Virus record (IMG/VR): IMGVR_UViG_3300030116_002071
Location: 999-47,700 of that record
Strand: one strand, 5' to 3'
Origin: a virus
DNA: 46,702 nt
Shown here: positions 1 to 6,554 of the stretch, in pieces
How positions within the stretch are numbered: the first letter of the stretch is position 1
How the letters are laid out: every line of letters begins with the position of its first letter
Position numbers and translations under genes: made by a program
The notes under the pieces: generated by a model
What the model saw: only the letters and a program-made list of their open reading frames with translations
Told to the model about the DNA's origin: nothing
Database searches by the model: none

Positions 1-58
1 AGAGATTCACTATCTGGTAGAGATTCACTATCTGGTAGAGATTCACTATCTGGTAGAG
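1..58. repeat. Tandem 18-bp repeat at the window edge
   Basis: Three head-to-tail copies of AGAGATTCACTATCTGGT fill bases 1-54, followed by a partial copy (AGAG). On the minus strand the repeat is exactly six codons and adds Leu-Pro-Asp-Ser-Glu-Ser units to the C-terminus of the nuclease gene. The first copy starts at base 1, so the true copy number to the left is unknown. Related elements recur near 6028-6083, 6834 and 7325. Confidence 0.9.
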
Positions 59-359
59 TTTTGGTCATTGGGTCATTGATCTTGAGAATTTCGAAGCCAC
101 TCTGCGAGGTACTTGCAACCAAGATAAAAACTTTACCACCAGAACGTATATGTTTTAAATGCCAATTAATTTGATAGTTTGATAAACCACAATTCTTACC
201 CAATTTAGACTTTAATTCTAACCAAAAAGAATGACCTTCTATCATACAGTAAACGTCTGGAATTCCTCGTACTCCAGTACTACTTTCAATACGAGTAAGA
301 TGCCATTTATTTTTCTTAGCCAATTGGTTAAGTTTTTTCCATAATGCACTTTCTTTCAT
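1..359 (-). CDS. Phage PD-(D/E)XK / VRR-NUC-like nuclease, C-terminus cut by window edge
   Basis: The ORF starts at ATG 359 and has no stop before base 1, giving 119 visible residues. It shows Gly-Ile-Pro-Asp around residues 32-35 and Phe-Trp-Leu-Glu-Leu-Lys around 45-50, the PD...ExK pattern of small phage VRR-NUC or Holliday-junction-resolvase-like nucleases, followed by a Gln/Trp helix. The likely role is cutting branched DNA during replication or packaging. The last visible residues are in-frame LPDSES repeats, which are not part of the nuclease fold. No Shine-Dalgarno is present; a candidate promoter ends 6 nt before the ATG. The family call rests on motif reading only. Confidence 0.75.
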   Translation of the reverse strand, partial: MKESALWKKLNQLAKKNKWHLTRIESSTGVRGIPDVYCMIEGHSFWLELKSKLGKNCGLSNYQINWHLKHIRSGGKVFILVASTSQSGFEILKINDPMTKTLPDSESLPDSESLPDSES

Positions 360-365
360 AACCAA

Positions 366-393
366 ATAATAAATGTTCTATTTTAAAAATCAA
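366..393 (-). promoter_or_regulatory. Candidate sigma70-like promoter for a leaderless nuclease mRNA
   Basis: Read on the minus strand: TTGATT, 16 nt, TATTAT, then only TTGGTT before the ATG at 359. A start 6-8 nt after the -10 would place the mRNA 5' end at or beside the ATG. The region is AT-rich, so chance matches are possible; the same spacing recurs at other genes without a Shine-Dalgarno. Confidence 0.5.
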
Positions 394-422
394 GGTACTA
401 GACTACCTCTAAAATCAAACTG

Positions 423-438
423 AGCCATTTAAACGGCT
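423..438. repeat. Near-palindrome AGCCATTTAAACGGCT
   Basis: A 16-bp near-perfect inverted repeat centred on TTTAAA in the divergent intergenic region 360-543. A CGTTTAAATG core also occurs at about 9239-9248 upstream of the polymerase gene. It could be a binding site; no function is shown. Confidence 0.3.
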
Positions 439-478
439 TATGAAAATAGAAAATAATAAGATTTATTTAAAATAGTTA

Positions 479-507
479 TTGTGTTTTTTTGTTTTATTGA
501 TTATTAT
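479..507 (+). promoter_or_regulatory. Candidate promoter of the plus-strand early operon
   Basis: TTGTGT, 17 nt, TATTAT upstream of the first small plus-strand gene. A leader of about 30 nt follows, with GAAAGGTG as ribosome site before ATG 544. The -35 is weak. A perfect 12-bp palindrome overlaps the -10. Confidence 0.4.
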
Positions 508-515
508 GATCATAA
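504..515. promoter_or_regulatory. Candidate operator palindrome TTATGATCATAA
   Basis: A perfect 12-bp palindrome overlapping the -10 of the candidate early promoter. It resembles TTATCATGATAA at 14651-14662 and the CTTATCATA / TATGATAAG arms at 18161-18184, each at another candidate promoter. A shared repressor or regulator is an inference. Confidence 0.4.
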
Positions 516-543
516 GATAAATTAAAACAGAAAGGTGTTTATT

Positions 544-699
544 ATGGTTAGTAAGAAAAAAGAAGAATTAGTCTTTTTCAAAAAAAAGTTATCCTCTTTA
601 TTTGGAGGTGCAAAGCCTAGTGAAATGACTGATAAAAAATATGAGTTATTTAAGAAGTATGGAAGAGATTGGAAAAAACATTATAAGGGAGAAGAATAG
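544..699 (+). CDS. Small basic hypothetical protein, first gene of early operon
   Basis: 51 residues from ATG 544, preceded by GAAAGGTG. It is Lys-rich with a hydrophobic centre (residues 16-22) and a Tyr/Trp-rich C-terminus ending in Gly-Glu-Glu. Its TAG overlaps the GTG start of the next gene (TAGTG), so translation is probably coupled. It is not recognised as a known family. It is one of the few basic proteins of this operon. Confidence 0.65.
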   Translation: MVSKKKEELVFFKKKLSSLFGGAKPSEMTDKKYELFKKYGRDWKKHYKGEE

Positions 700-974
700 T
701 GCGTAAAAAAATTAGACATAAAAAACTTACAACTTATAAAGTTAGATGTAATTTAGATTTAGCGATCTTATTAACTGACGCTATTCTAAATGAATTTGAA
801 AAAGATGGCGTTTGTAAAATTCCTTTATCTGGTGGCATCACAGAACAAAAAGAAAATGGTGCTGAAGAAGATAAGCCTTACTCTTGGGAATTACAAGATG
901 CCATTTTAGATCAATTAGAAGAACTTGCTAAAGAACAAATGATAGATGATAACACAAAATCAATAGGAGAATAA
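699..974 (+). CDS. Early hypothetical protein, GTG start
   Basis: 91 residues starting at GTG 699, with AAGGGAGAAG upstream as ribosome site. The N-terminus is basic (RKKIRHKK) and the rest is acidic and helical. No known domain is recognised. The stop is 2 nt before the next ATG, typical of the tightly packed early operon. Confidence 0.75.
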   Translation: MRKKIRHKKLTTYKVRCNLDLAILLTDAILNEFEKDGVCKIPLSGGITEQKENGAEEDKPYSWELQDAILDQLEELAKEQMIDDNTKSIGE

Positions 975-976
975 TA

Positions 977-1456
977 ATGTCAGCAGATTACATTTATAAA
1001 AAGAAGGACGGCACTACCATCAGTTGTTATGGTAAGGCTTCAGAAGTTTTAAACGGCAATCTCGGTATGATCATAAAATTTGATTATTCTGGTAATTGGG
1101 GTTTATTAGATGTTACTCAATCTAAGAAGTTAAAAGAAACCGATCCAAATAGTTATTATATGGTTTGGGAAGGTAAAGATTTTAAAAGTAGAAAAGAAGC
1201 AGAAGCATACAGAAATAATTACAAGGGTAGTTCAAAACTTGTAATTAAAAATATGCAGAATTGGGAAGGTGCTGAAATATATGGCGAAGAAATAGCTTGG
1301 GACGGATTGACTGAAGAAGAGTTTGAATCTGAGTATGAAAAGACCTGTACTGATCAAAGCAGACCTAAAACTTGGAAGCAGATTTGTATCCATATTGAAG
1401 ATTGGGAGTTAAGACAAAAGATAAGACCATTAGTAACAGAATTGGAGGGTTGTTAA
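977..1456 (+). CDS. Early hypothetical protein, 159 aa
   Basis: The largest product of the plus-strand operon, with ribosome site AGGAG before ATG 977. It is Trp-rich and acidic, with a probable beta-rich N-terminal half and a helical C-terminal half. It is not recognised. The ATG of the next gene follows the stop immediately. Confidence 0.8.
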   Translation: MSADYIYKKKDGTTISCYGKASEVLNGNLGMIIKFDYSGNWGLLDVTQSKKLKETDPNSYYMVWEGKDFKSRKEAEAYRNNYKGSSKLVIKNMQNWEGAEIYGEEIAWDGLTEEEFESEYEKTCTDQSRPKTWKQICIHIEDWELRQKIRPLVTELEGC

Positions 1457-1723
1457 ATGACACCATCAAACACAATAAAAAGATTAGAAATGTACATTAA
1501 GTATTGGGATAAAAGTGTAGGTGTTCAAAAAAGTTTGAACAGACTTAAACAACAATGCACAGAGGTATCTCAAGTTATAGAACTTGGTCAAATACAACAA
1601 ATCGTTTTAGATATGGATAAGGTAATTACTGACCTACACGAAATTGATAAAACTGATGCAGAAGAATTAGATCGATATATTAATCAACAAGCTGATTTAT
1701 TTAAGGAGGAAAACAATGGTTAA
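1457..1723 (+). CDS. Early hypothetical helical protein
   Basis: 88 residues, ATG directly after the preceding TAA; GGAGG lies about 10 nt upstream. The middle (residues 20-75) looks like amphipathic helices with heptad-like Leu/Ile spacing, so a coiled coil is possible. The family is not recognised. The end overlaps the next gene by 8 nt. Confidence 0.75.
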   Translation: MTPSNTIKRLEMYIKYWDKSVGVQKSLNRLKQQCTEVSQVIELGQIQQIVLDMDKVITDLHEIDKTDAEELDRYINQQADLFKEENNG

Positions 1724-1913
1724 CTTAAATGATTTACAAAATGCAATTTGCGATATGGTAGATATACAAAAAGGTGTGCCAGAAAGAATACAAAATTATC
1801 CTAAAGACAACGAAGGCACAGATTATACTATAGGAGATTGCATAGGAGATGTATTAATTTTTTTAAGAGATTTAGAAGATAAAATATTATCAGAGGGGAA
1901 AAACAATGGCTAA
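1716..1913 (+). CDS. Early acidic hypothetical protein, 65 aa
   Basis: Starts at ATG 1716 after AAGGAGG inside the preceding gene. It is acidic, with a C-terminal hydrophobic helix rich in Leu/Ile (residues 42-58). No family is recognised. The last 8 nt overlap the next gene. Confidence 0.7.
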   Translation: MVNLNDLQNAICDMVDIQKGVPERIQNYPKDNEGTDYTIGDCIGDVLIFLRDLEDKILSEGKNNG

Positions 1914-2106
1914 AATGAAAAGTTTTTTAATGGAAGTAGAAGAGTATTTTTATGATTGTTTAGATTCAGAGGGTTTAACTAATGATCAAGCATTAGCTTA
2001 TGTGGAAACTAAATTTGGGTCTATGGGTAAAGATCATTGTAAAGAATTACTCAAGCAATTTAATGAACCAGATTTTGGAACACCAACACCAGATGATTGG
2101 AGGTGA
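1906..2106 (+). CDS. Early acidic hypothetical protein, 66 aa
   Basis: ATG 1906 follows AGAGGGG. The sequence (Leu/Met/Glu-rich, then FGSMGKDH and PDFGTPTPDDW) does not match a family I know. Gene order and overlaps support translation; the product is strongly acidic. Confidence 0.7.
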   Translation: MAKMKSFLMEVEEYFYDCLDSEGLTNDQALAYVETKFGSMGKDHCKELLKQFNEPDFGTPTPDDWR

Positions 2107-2109
2107 AAA

Positions 2110-2391
2110 ATGAAAAAAGATAAATTTAAATACAAAAAATTGTCTACGGAAGAACAAGTCAATATTGTACGAGATAAACTTCTTAGTCTAATGGAAGAAA
2201 TACGATACGAGGTTGAAGTGCCTAACATTATTTATAGTGCAATATTTACAGTAACAGAATTGGCGTATGATACTGCGCCTAATCCAAATCAAGCGCAGTT
2301 GTTAATAATGAATAGTATTATGGCGCATTTAGAAAATAGAGAAAATATAGAACTAGGATTACAAAAAAAGCGAGGTAACAATGCAAAGTAA
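2110..2391 (+). CDS. Early hypothetical protein, 93 aa
   Basis: ATG 2110 is preceded by TGGAGGTG. The basic Lys/Tyr-rich N-terminus is followed by helices. An opposite-strand ORF covering 2034-2228 is a shadow. The end overlaps the next gene by 11 nt. Not recognised. Confidence 0.75.
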   Translation: MKKDKFKYKKLSTEEQVNIVRDKLLSLMEEIRYEVEVPNIIYSAIFTVTELAYDTAPNPNQAQLLIMNSIMAHLENRENIELGLQKKRGNNAK

Positions 2392-2674
2392 ATTAGTAAC
2401 ATTTGAGATAGCTAACGGAGAGTTTACAGACAACCAATATGCGATCTTCACTAATATGTCAGATGATTGGACTGACAAAGAAATGATTACAGAAGTTTAT
2501 GGTATAGATGAGGACGATACTTGGGATACTGAAAACGCTTTTTTAGAAATGGCTAATGGAAATAGAATAGTCAAAGTATATGAAGTTAACGATATTACAG
2601 ATGCAGAAGCAAAGGTATTGAAAAAGTTTAATATTGCTTTTGATGTCTGGCAGAATTTACATAATCCAGATTAA
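2381..2674 (+). CDS. Early acidic hypothetical protein, 97 aa
   Basis: ATG 2381 follows CGAGG within the preceding gene. It is very acidic (many Asp/Glu, motif DEDDTWD near residue 45), with alternating hydrophobic residues suggesting beta strands at both ends. A DNA-mimic role would fit the charge but is not supported by any motif. Confidence 0.75.
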   Translation: MQSKLVTFEIANGEFTDNQYAIFTNMSDDWTDKEMITEVYGIDEDDTWDTENAFLEMANGNRIVKVYEVNDITDAEAKVLKKFNIAFDVWQNLHNPD

Positions 2675-2683
2675 GAGGACAAA

Positions 2684-2854
2684 ATGAAATATTATAAAGT
2701 AACAATTGCAAAAGAAGTAACTGAGGTATGGAGTGTAATGGCAAATAGTAAAGAGGAAGCTATTGCTAATTATACTAACGGCGAAGAAGAAATATCAGAA
2801 ACAGAATCATCAGAAATAATTAATGTAGAGGAGGAGGACAATGCGAGTAACTGA
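2684..2854 (+). CDS. Small acidic hypothetical protein, 56 aa
   Basis: ATG 2684 is preceded by AAGAGGAC. The N-terminal half (YYKVTIAKEVTEVWSV) looks like a beta hairpin and the C-terminal half is Glu/Ser-rich. It overlaps the next gene by 14 nt, and the GAGGAGGA ribosome site of that gene lies in this one. No family is assigned. Confidence 0.65.
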   Translation: MKYYKVTIAKEVTEVWSVMANSKEEAIANYTNGEEEISETESSEIINVEEEDNASN

Positions 2855-3011
2855 AGAAGATATGGAACTATGGATAGGTACAGATAAGAGAGGAGATTAT
2901 CCTAAACAATTTGTGCTAGAAGTTTTATGTGAAATAGCGAATGGTGAGTATGAACCAGAGCAATTAAAATCAGATGTATTAGATATGAGGGAGGATACAA
3001 ATGAAAATTGA
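2841..3011 (+). CDS. Small acidic hypothetical protein, 56 aa
   Basis: ATG 2841 follows GAGGAGGACA, one of the strongest ribosome sites in the operon. It is acidic, with a short helical region VLEVLCEIANG. It ends 11 nt inside the next gene. Unknown family. Confidence 0.65.
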   Translation: MRVTEEDMELWIGTDKRGDYPKQFVLEVLCEIANGEYEPEQLKSDVLDMREDTNEN

Positions 3012-3312
3012 TGAAATAATAAATGCGTTTAAAGATGGGGTGTTTGATGCTCTAGCTTATGGAATTAGAGATAGAGGTGGACACGCCCATAAACATAAAA
3101 ACATAGTACAACATTATTATAATCGAGGATACGATAGTGGTAATGCAATGTATGGCGATCTCTTAGAAATTCTTGAAAATAATCACAGCACTAATTATGA
3201 GCAATTAGCTGAAGCATTAGTGGGAGATGATGCTACCAAGAGATATACAATAGATGAGTTAGTGGATTACACAGAAGAACTTAAAAACATAGAGGAAAAA
3301 TATAATGGATAG
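3001..3312 (+). CDS. Early hypothetical protein with His-rich loop, 103 aa
   Basis: ATG 3001 after GAGGGAGG. Residues 27-41 contain several His residues (GGHAHKHKN ... QHYYN) that could bind metal, followed by acidic helices. It is not recognised as an enzyme. It overlaps the next gene by 8 nt. Confidence 0.75.
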   Translation: MKIDEIINAFKDGVFDALAYGIRDRGGHAHKHKNIVQHYYNRGYDSGNAMYGDLLEILENNHSTNYEQLAEALVGDDATKRYTIDELVDYTEELKNIEEKYNG

Positions 3313-3613
3313 AAGTGAATGTTTTAGAGAGTTTATAGGTGAGTTATCTAGACGACTAGCAGATGAGTCTGATTATGAAACTGAGTTAGCACCTAAACTG
3401 CAAGAACTATTAAATATGACTGGGTGGATCGTAGGAGAAGCTTGGGAGAATGGTTTAGGTGGTATCTTTAAAGGTAAATATGCTTTGATGTTGCTGACAG
3501 ATAAAGGGTGGGTAGCTGACGGCATATATTCAAAAGAAGACGCACAATATTATTTAGAAGAGAGAAAAGAAGAGCAACCAAATATTAACATTAAAATAGA
3601 AAGGGTTAAATAA
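3305..3613 (+). CDS. Early hypothetical protein, 102 aa
   Basis: ATG 3305 follows AGAGG. It has helical N-terminal residues 1-40, then a segment rich in Gly/Trp (GEAWENGLGG) and hydrophobic strands. Acidic overall. No family is recognised; its stop overlaps the next ATG by one base (TAATG). Confidence 0.75.
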   Translation: MDRSECFREFIGELSRRLADESDYETELAPKLQELLNMTGWIVGEAWENGLGGIFKGKYALMLLTDKGWVADGIYSKEDAQYYLEERKEEQPNINIKIERVK

Positions 3614-3978
3614 TGGATATAACATTAGATAGTTTAAAAAACGTGTGTTCTGATATTAAAGACAATTGGGACGCACCAAATGATAGTCATAGCAAAGCAG
3701 AATTTTATGGTATGTGTGTAGCACTTGATATGATCCAAAAGCATTATCAAGAATTAAAAGATAACAATAAATCCAAATGGTCATTGACTACTGAACAACA
3801 AAAAGAATTAGAAAAGAAAGTTTGGGAAGTTATACCAGAAGCAAAATTTTTGGATTTATATAGTAGTGACTTTGAGATGTCTGAAGATTGGCATCAAGTA
3901 TGTCAAGTGTTTGATAAAGAACATATAACTGATCGTTTAACTTTATTAGTGGTGGGAGTGAAAACAAATGATTTCTAA
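3613..3978 (+). CDS. Early hypothetical protein, 121 aa
   Basis: ATG 3613 overlaps the preceding TAA and has AAAGGG upstream. Trp-containing acidic helices dominate. The last 11 nt overlap the next gene. Not recognised. Confidence 0.75.
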   Translation: MDITLDSLKNVCSDIKDNWDAPNDSHSKAEFYGMCVALDMIQKHYQELKDNNKSKWSLTTEQQKELEKKVWEVIPEAKFLDLYSSDFEMSEDWHQVCQVFDKEHITDRLTLLVVGVKTNDF

Positions 3979-4225
3979 TAATACTTATTTAAGTCAAGAA
4001 GAATACATAGAATATTATTCTGAATTAGCAGATAACTTAATGCAAAAAAAATTGGGTAAAGAATATAAAAGATATGTACATTATGATGTGGAGGGTAACT
4101 CAAGTTATACTGAAGAAGGACAAGATATATTTAATGATATCTTAGATGCAGTAGACATATTTTTATCTGATGTAGGTATCTACCCAGAATCAGAGGAGGA
4201 GAAAAAAAATGTCATACCAAAATAA
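3968..4225 (+). CDS. Early acidic hypothetical protein, 85 aa
   Basis: ATG 3968 after GTGGGAG. Tyr/Glu/Asp-rich with a hydrophobic helix (residues 55-72). It ends 17 nt inside the next gene and contains that gene's AGAGGAGG ribosome site. Unknown family. Confidence 0.75.
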   Translation: MISNNTYLSQEEYIEYYSELADNLMQKKLGKEYKRYVHYDVEGNSSYTEEGQDIFNDILDAVDIFLSDVGIYPESEEEKKNVIPK

Positions 4226-4394
4226 AGATCACTATGATGACACAATCTATGACAGAGTATGTGACAATTGTGGAGAAATGACTAATGCCTTTGTAGGTTT
4301 TATACAAGGTTTTAACATCTATTGTGAGGATTGTTGTCCAGATAATTATGGGGAAGATAACGGATTTGATGAAGGAGGAGAAAAAAAATGTTAG
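4209..4394 (+). CDS. Small zinc-ribbon-like protein
   Basis: 61 residues from ATG 4209, preceded by AGAGGAGGAG. Cys18 and Cys21 (CDNC) pair with Cys39 and Cys42/43 (CEDCC), a CxxC...CxxC pattern typical of a small zinc ribbon. It probably binds metal and may contact nucleic acid or a host protein. The rest is acidic (DNYGEDNGFDEGG), unlike typical DNA-binding ribbons. The stop overlaps the next ATG region by 7 nt. Confidence 0.75.
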   Translation: MSYQNKDHYDDTIYDRVCDNCGEMTNAFVGFIQGFNIYCEDCCPDNYGEDNGFDEGGEKKC

Positions 4395-4579
4395 ACCAAT
4401 ATAATGAAATATTTAAAGCGCTAAGAGAAGCTAGTGTATCTATAGCGTGTTGTCTAGATGATGTTGAATCTGTAACTAAAAAAGATTTAGAACACATACA
4501 AAAACAAATAACAATATTAGAAGAATATTTAGATCCATTTTATGTGGAAGAATTGGAGAATATGAAAAATGACAAATAG
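4388..4579 (+). CDS. Early acidic helical protein, 63 aa
   Basis: ATG 4388 follows GAAGGAGG. Predicted all-helical from heptad-like Leu/Ile/Val spacing, with a Cys-Cys at residues 21-22. An opposite-strand ORF at 4312-4497 is a shadow. Not recognised; overlaps the next gene by 11 nt. Confidence 0.7.
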   Translation: MLDQYNEIFKALREASVSIACCLDDVESVTKKDLEHIQKQITILEEYLDPFYVEELENMKNDK

Positions 4580-4745
4580 TTTATATCCAATATGGTGGGA
4601 GATAGAGGAAGGCGAAGTATCTATATGGACTAATGATAACAAAGAACCTATTTCTAAAGATCATTCTATATATAAAAAAGAAATAAATTTTATTCAAGAA
4701 CAAATATCAAAATATCATATTTTTCAAGGAGAAATAAATGAGTAA
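4569..4745 (+). CDS. Small hypothetical protein, 58 aa
   Basis: ATG 4569 after TTGGAG inside the previous gene. Trp-Trp and Glu-rich N-terminus (YPIWWEIEEGEVSIW) suggests a beta hairpin, then a basic helix. Overlaps the following gene by 8 nt. Supported mainly by operon packing and a good ribosome site. Confidence 0.6.
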   Translation: MTNSLYPIWWEIEEGEVSIWTNDNKEPISKDHSIYKKEINFIQEQISKYHIFQGEINE

Positions 4746-4956
4746 AATATATATTAGAAAAGTTTACGAAAATAACAAATATACTATATCTTTTGGTACA
4801 GATGAAGATGTTAAAGATTGGAAGGAGCAAGAAAAGGAATGGATAGAACAAGATTTTTCTGTAGCTGACGATAGTATAAAATTACTTTGTGAACTTAAAA
4901 GTAATAATTTAGGTGAAGTATTGCAAAAAATTAATAGGGAGATTAAAAATGTGTAG
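4738..4956 (+). CDS. Early hypothetical protein, 72 aa
   Basis: ATG 4738 after CAAGGAG. Starts with beta-like residues (KIYIRKVYENNKYTISFG) followed by acidic helices. The final 8 nt (ATGTGTAG) overlap the next start. Unknown family. Confidence 0.7.
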   Translation: MSKIYIRKVYENNKYTISFGTDEDVKDWKEQEKEWIEQDFSVADDSIKLLCELKSNNLGEVLQKINREIKNV

Positions 4957-5131
4957 CTTTATGGACATAGATGAAGAAAAAATAAAATTAATAATTACAG
5001 AAAGAAGAATAGATAGAGTAAAAGAGTTAATTGCCAACTTTCCACCAGACACAGACAAAAAAGCAATTAAGTATTGGCAAGAAGTTTTAGGTAAATTAGA
5101 ACTCATAACATACGAGGGGACAAAACAATGA
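4949..5131 (+). CDS. Early hypothetical protein, 60 aa
   Basis: The frame is open from ATG 4913, but ATG 4949 is chosen because AGGGAG lies just upstream of it and this gives the usual 8-nt overlap. Helical, mixed charge, with PPDTDKKAIKYW near the middle. Not recognised. The end overlaps the following micro-ORF by 4 nt (ATGA). Confidence 0.65.
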   Translation: MCSFMDIDEEKIKLIITERRIDRVKELIANFPPDTDKKAIKYWQEVLGKLELITYEGTKQ

Positions 5132-5196
5132 AACTAATTTTAATCGTTATTATCATAGTTTTAATCTTAGCTTGGTTGTTTGGTTGTGAACTATAA
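5128..5196 (+). CDS. 22-residue single-span membrane micropeptide
   Basis: ATG 5128 follows GAGGGGAC and overlaps the preceding stop as ATGA. The product MKLILIVIIIVLILAWLFGC plus Glu-Leu is almost one transmembrane helix. It is the last gene before the terminator. A similar 22-residue hydrophobic peptide is encoded at 9799-9867. The size makes it hard to prove without ribosome profiling or proteomics. Confidence 0.5.
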   Translation: MKLILIVIIIVLILAWLFGCEL

Positions 5197-5227
5197 AAAA
5201 AGTCTGGGTGGATTAAACCCAGACTTT
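5192..5227. terminator. Bidirectional Rho-independent terminator
   Basis: A perfect 11-bp stem (AAAGTCTGGGT at 5199-5209 pairing with 5217-5227) with a 7-nt loop. On the minus strand it is followed by seven T, so it is strongest for the small-terminase transcript; on the plus strand only three T follow. It lies between two convergent operons. Confidence 0.85.
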
Positions 5228-5268
5228 AAACAGAAAGGACTAAATTAATATTTAGTCTTATCACAATA

Positions 5269-5769
5269 TTAAGCATTTTCTGGGGTAATGTCAATTATAT
5301 TAGACCCCTCTCCTATTTTTCTTTCTAATTCTTTTAATCTAGTTTCAAGGTCTTCTCTACTCATACCCTCTAAACTAGAATGAGTGATCTCTTTTTTATC
5401 TATAAACATTCCTGCCATTTGTCCTGCTCTATATTCTGCATTGATAGAAGCCGTAAATTGACCTTTTTGTTCAGCACCATCTCTTAATCTTTCAAAAGTT
5501 TTATATCTTTTTAATTTATCTTTCTCATACTTCTCAGTTTCTCTTTGCAATCTTTTTTCTAAGTATCTACAGATATGAGGATTAAGGTCTGGATTTAATA
5601 ACTTACTAGCCATTTCATAAGGTTTACCCTTTTTAGATGTATATCCAGCTTCTAAACAAGCGTCTACTTTCTTAATATTACCCCAGTTAGATACTAATAT
5701 GTCTACAAACTTTCTTTGTTGAGCAGTTAATTCATTTGTAGTTTTTAATTGATTACGTTTTTTTCCCAT
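5269..5769 (-). CDS. terS: Terminase small subunit
   Basis: 166 residues from ATG 5769 (AGGAAAA ribosome site); the frame is open 13 codons further upstream but without a ribosome site. The N-terminus has the small-terminase pattern LTAQQRKFVDILV, then VDACLEAGY and KLLNPD, a helix-turn-helix that recognises viral DNA. The C-terminal helices (MSREDLETRLKELERKIG) suit oligomerisation and contact with the large subunit. It is the last gene of the minus-strand block, far from the head genes, and lies next to a repeat-rich noncoding region that could hold the packaging site. Confidence 0.8.
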   Translation of the reverse strand: MGKKRNQLKTTNELTAQQRKFVDILVSNWGNIKKVDACLEAGYTSKKGKPYEMASKLLNPDLNPHICRYLEKRLQRETEKYEKDKLKRYKTFERLRDGAEQKGQFTASINAEYRAGQMAGMFIDKKEITHSSLEGMSREDLETRLKELERKIGEGSNIIDITPENA

Positions 5770-5780
5770 TTTTCCTATAT

Positions 5781-5808
5781 ATATTACATACAAAAAAAAA
5801 AATTTCAA
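5781..5808 (-). promoter_or_regulatory. Candidate promoter upstream of terS
   Basis: Minus strand: TTGAAA, 16 nt (an 11-T run inside the spacer), TAATAT, then 11 nt with AGGA before the ATG at 5769. Poly(A/T) sequence makes chance matches likely. Confidence 0.3.
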
Positions 5809-5846
5809 AAAAAAAATGCAGAGTCCAGTCCATAAGGAACTATATA

Positions 5847-5934
5847 TTCCTATTTTTTGGGAATTATTCCTAAAACTTTCCTAGTAATATTCTTCTATAC
5901 ATACTGTATTTCTGGGATTTTCCTAGTATTCCTA
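5847..5934 (+). repeat. Cluster of TTCCTA direct repeats
   Basis: Exact TTCCTA at 5847, 5867, 5878, 5920 and 5929, with another at 5772, all in the same orientation, in noncoding AT-rich DNA next to terS. Around 5861-5871 the palindrome GGAATTATTCC is embedded. Iteron-like; candidate origin or packaging recognition site by position only. Confidence 0.55.
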
Positions 5935-5943
5935 AAATATTTC

Positions 5944-5979
5944 CTTACAAATATATTTTTTTAAAAAAAAGTTTGTAAG
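5944..5979. repeat. AT-rich inverted repeat
   Basis: CTTACAAA (5944-5951) pairs with TTTGTAAG (5972-5979), and the enclosed T-run and A-run can extend the stem. It could act as a weak terminator for upstream minus-strand genes or as a DNA unwinding element. Confidence 0.5.
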
Positions 5980-6027
5980 AAACTATATAGTAGAGTTTTG
6001 GGAAAATATAAATAGTTCAACCATTTT

Positions 6028-6083
6028 GGTAGAGATTTACTCTATAACGATAGAGATTTAGTACATTCTGGTAGAGATCCACT
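6028..6083. repeat. Three copies of the GGTAGAGATTYACT element
   Basis: GGTAGAGATTTACT (6028-6041), ATAGAGATTTAGT (6050-6062) and GGTAGAGATCCACT (6070-6083), spaced about 21 bp. The last two encode the Ser/Leu-rich tail of the minus-strand gene at 6042; the first lies beyond its stop. Clearly related to the tandem repeat at 1-58. Confidence 0.75.
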
Positions 6084-6548
6084 ATTAATAGGACGTATTA
6101 GAACAAAACTTAATAAATTATCCTTTGAGTCAATAATACTGCGCCTATACAAAAGAATTTTTCTTTTTATTTTAAGTCTAACTTTTGTATTACTTTCTTT
6201 CATCATATTTTTGTAAATGATATCATACTGTTTCCATGCCACGTGCTTCTTGGTAAATACAACAATACGATTAACACAAGCAGTTTTATAACTATGATAT
6301 ATTTCGCTAGAGTTTACATTAGCCCAGTCGCAGACACTTACAAAATCCCTACATTTATTTAAAATCCAATTGTGAGAGTTCATTTTTATTAAACTAGACT
6401 TTCTATCGCTAGGCATAATCATAGTTTCTTCAATGGCATTTATAATGACTGCACGCCACATTTGTTGTTCTGGCGAAGGATTATTATATAATATTTCTCG
6501 TGAAAAACTTAATCCCATAGATTTTAAGAGATACGGAGAAGCCACCAT
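6042..6548 (-). CDS. Conserved-looking phage protein of unknown function, 168 aa
   Basis: ATG 6548 lies shortly after the previous stop with AAAGGA upstream. The N-terminal part has SPEQQMWRAVIINAIEE and a central segment HNWILNKCRDFVSVCDWANV, a Trp/Cys pattern I associate with a small phage family of unknown function. The C-terminal half is basic. The last dozen residues (SGSLPECTKSLSL) come from the dispersed DNA repeat and resemble the tail of the nuclease at 1-359. Confidence 0.7.
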   Translation of the reverse strand: MVASPYLLKSMGLSFSREILYNNPSPEQQMWRAVIINAIEETMIMPSDRKSSLIKMNSHNWILNKCRDFVSVCDWANVNSSEIYHSYKTACVNRIVVFTKKHVAWKQYDIIYKNMMKESNTKVRLKIKRKILLYRRSIIDSKDNLLSFVLIRPINSGSLPECTKSLSL

Positions 6549-6554
6549 GATCCG

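Noticed and set aside
1-58. CRISPR array or phage attachment site
   Set aside because: The repeats are directly adjacent without spacers and are in-frame codons; no integrase is seen.
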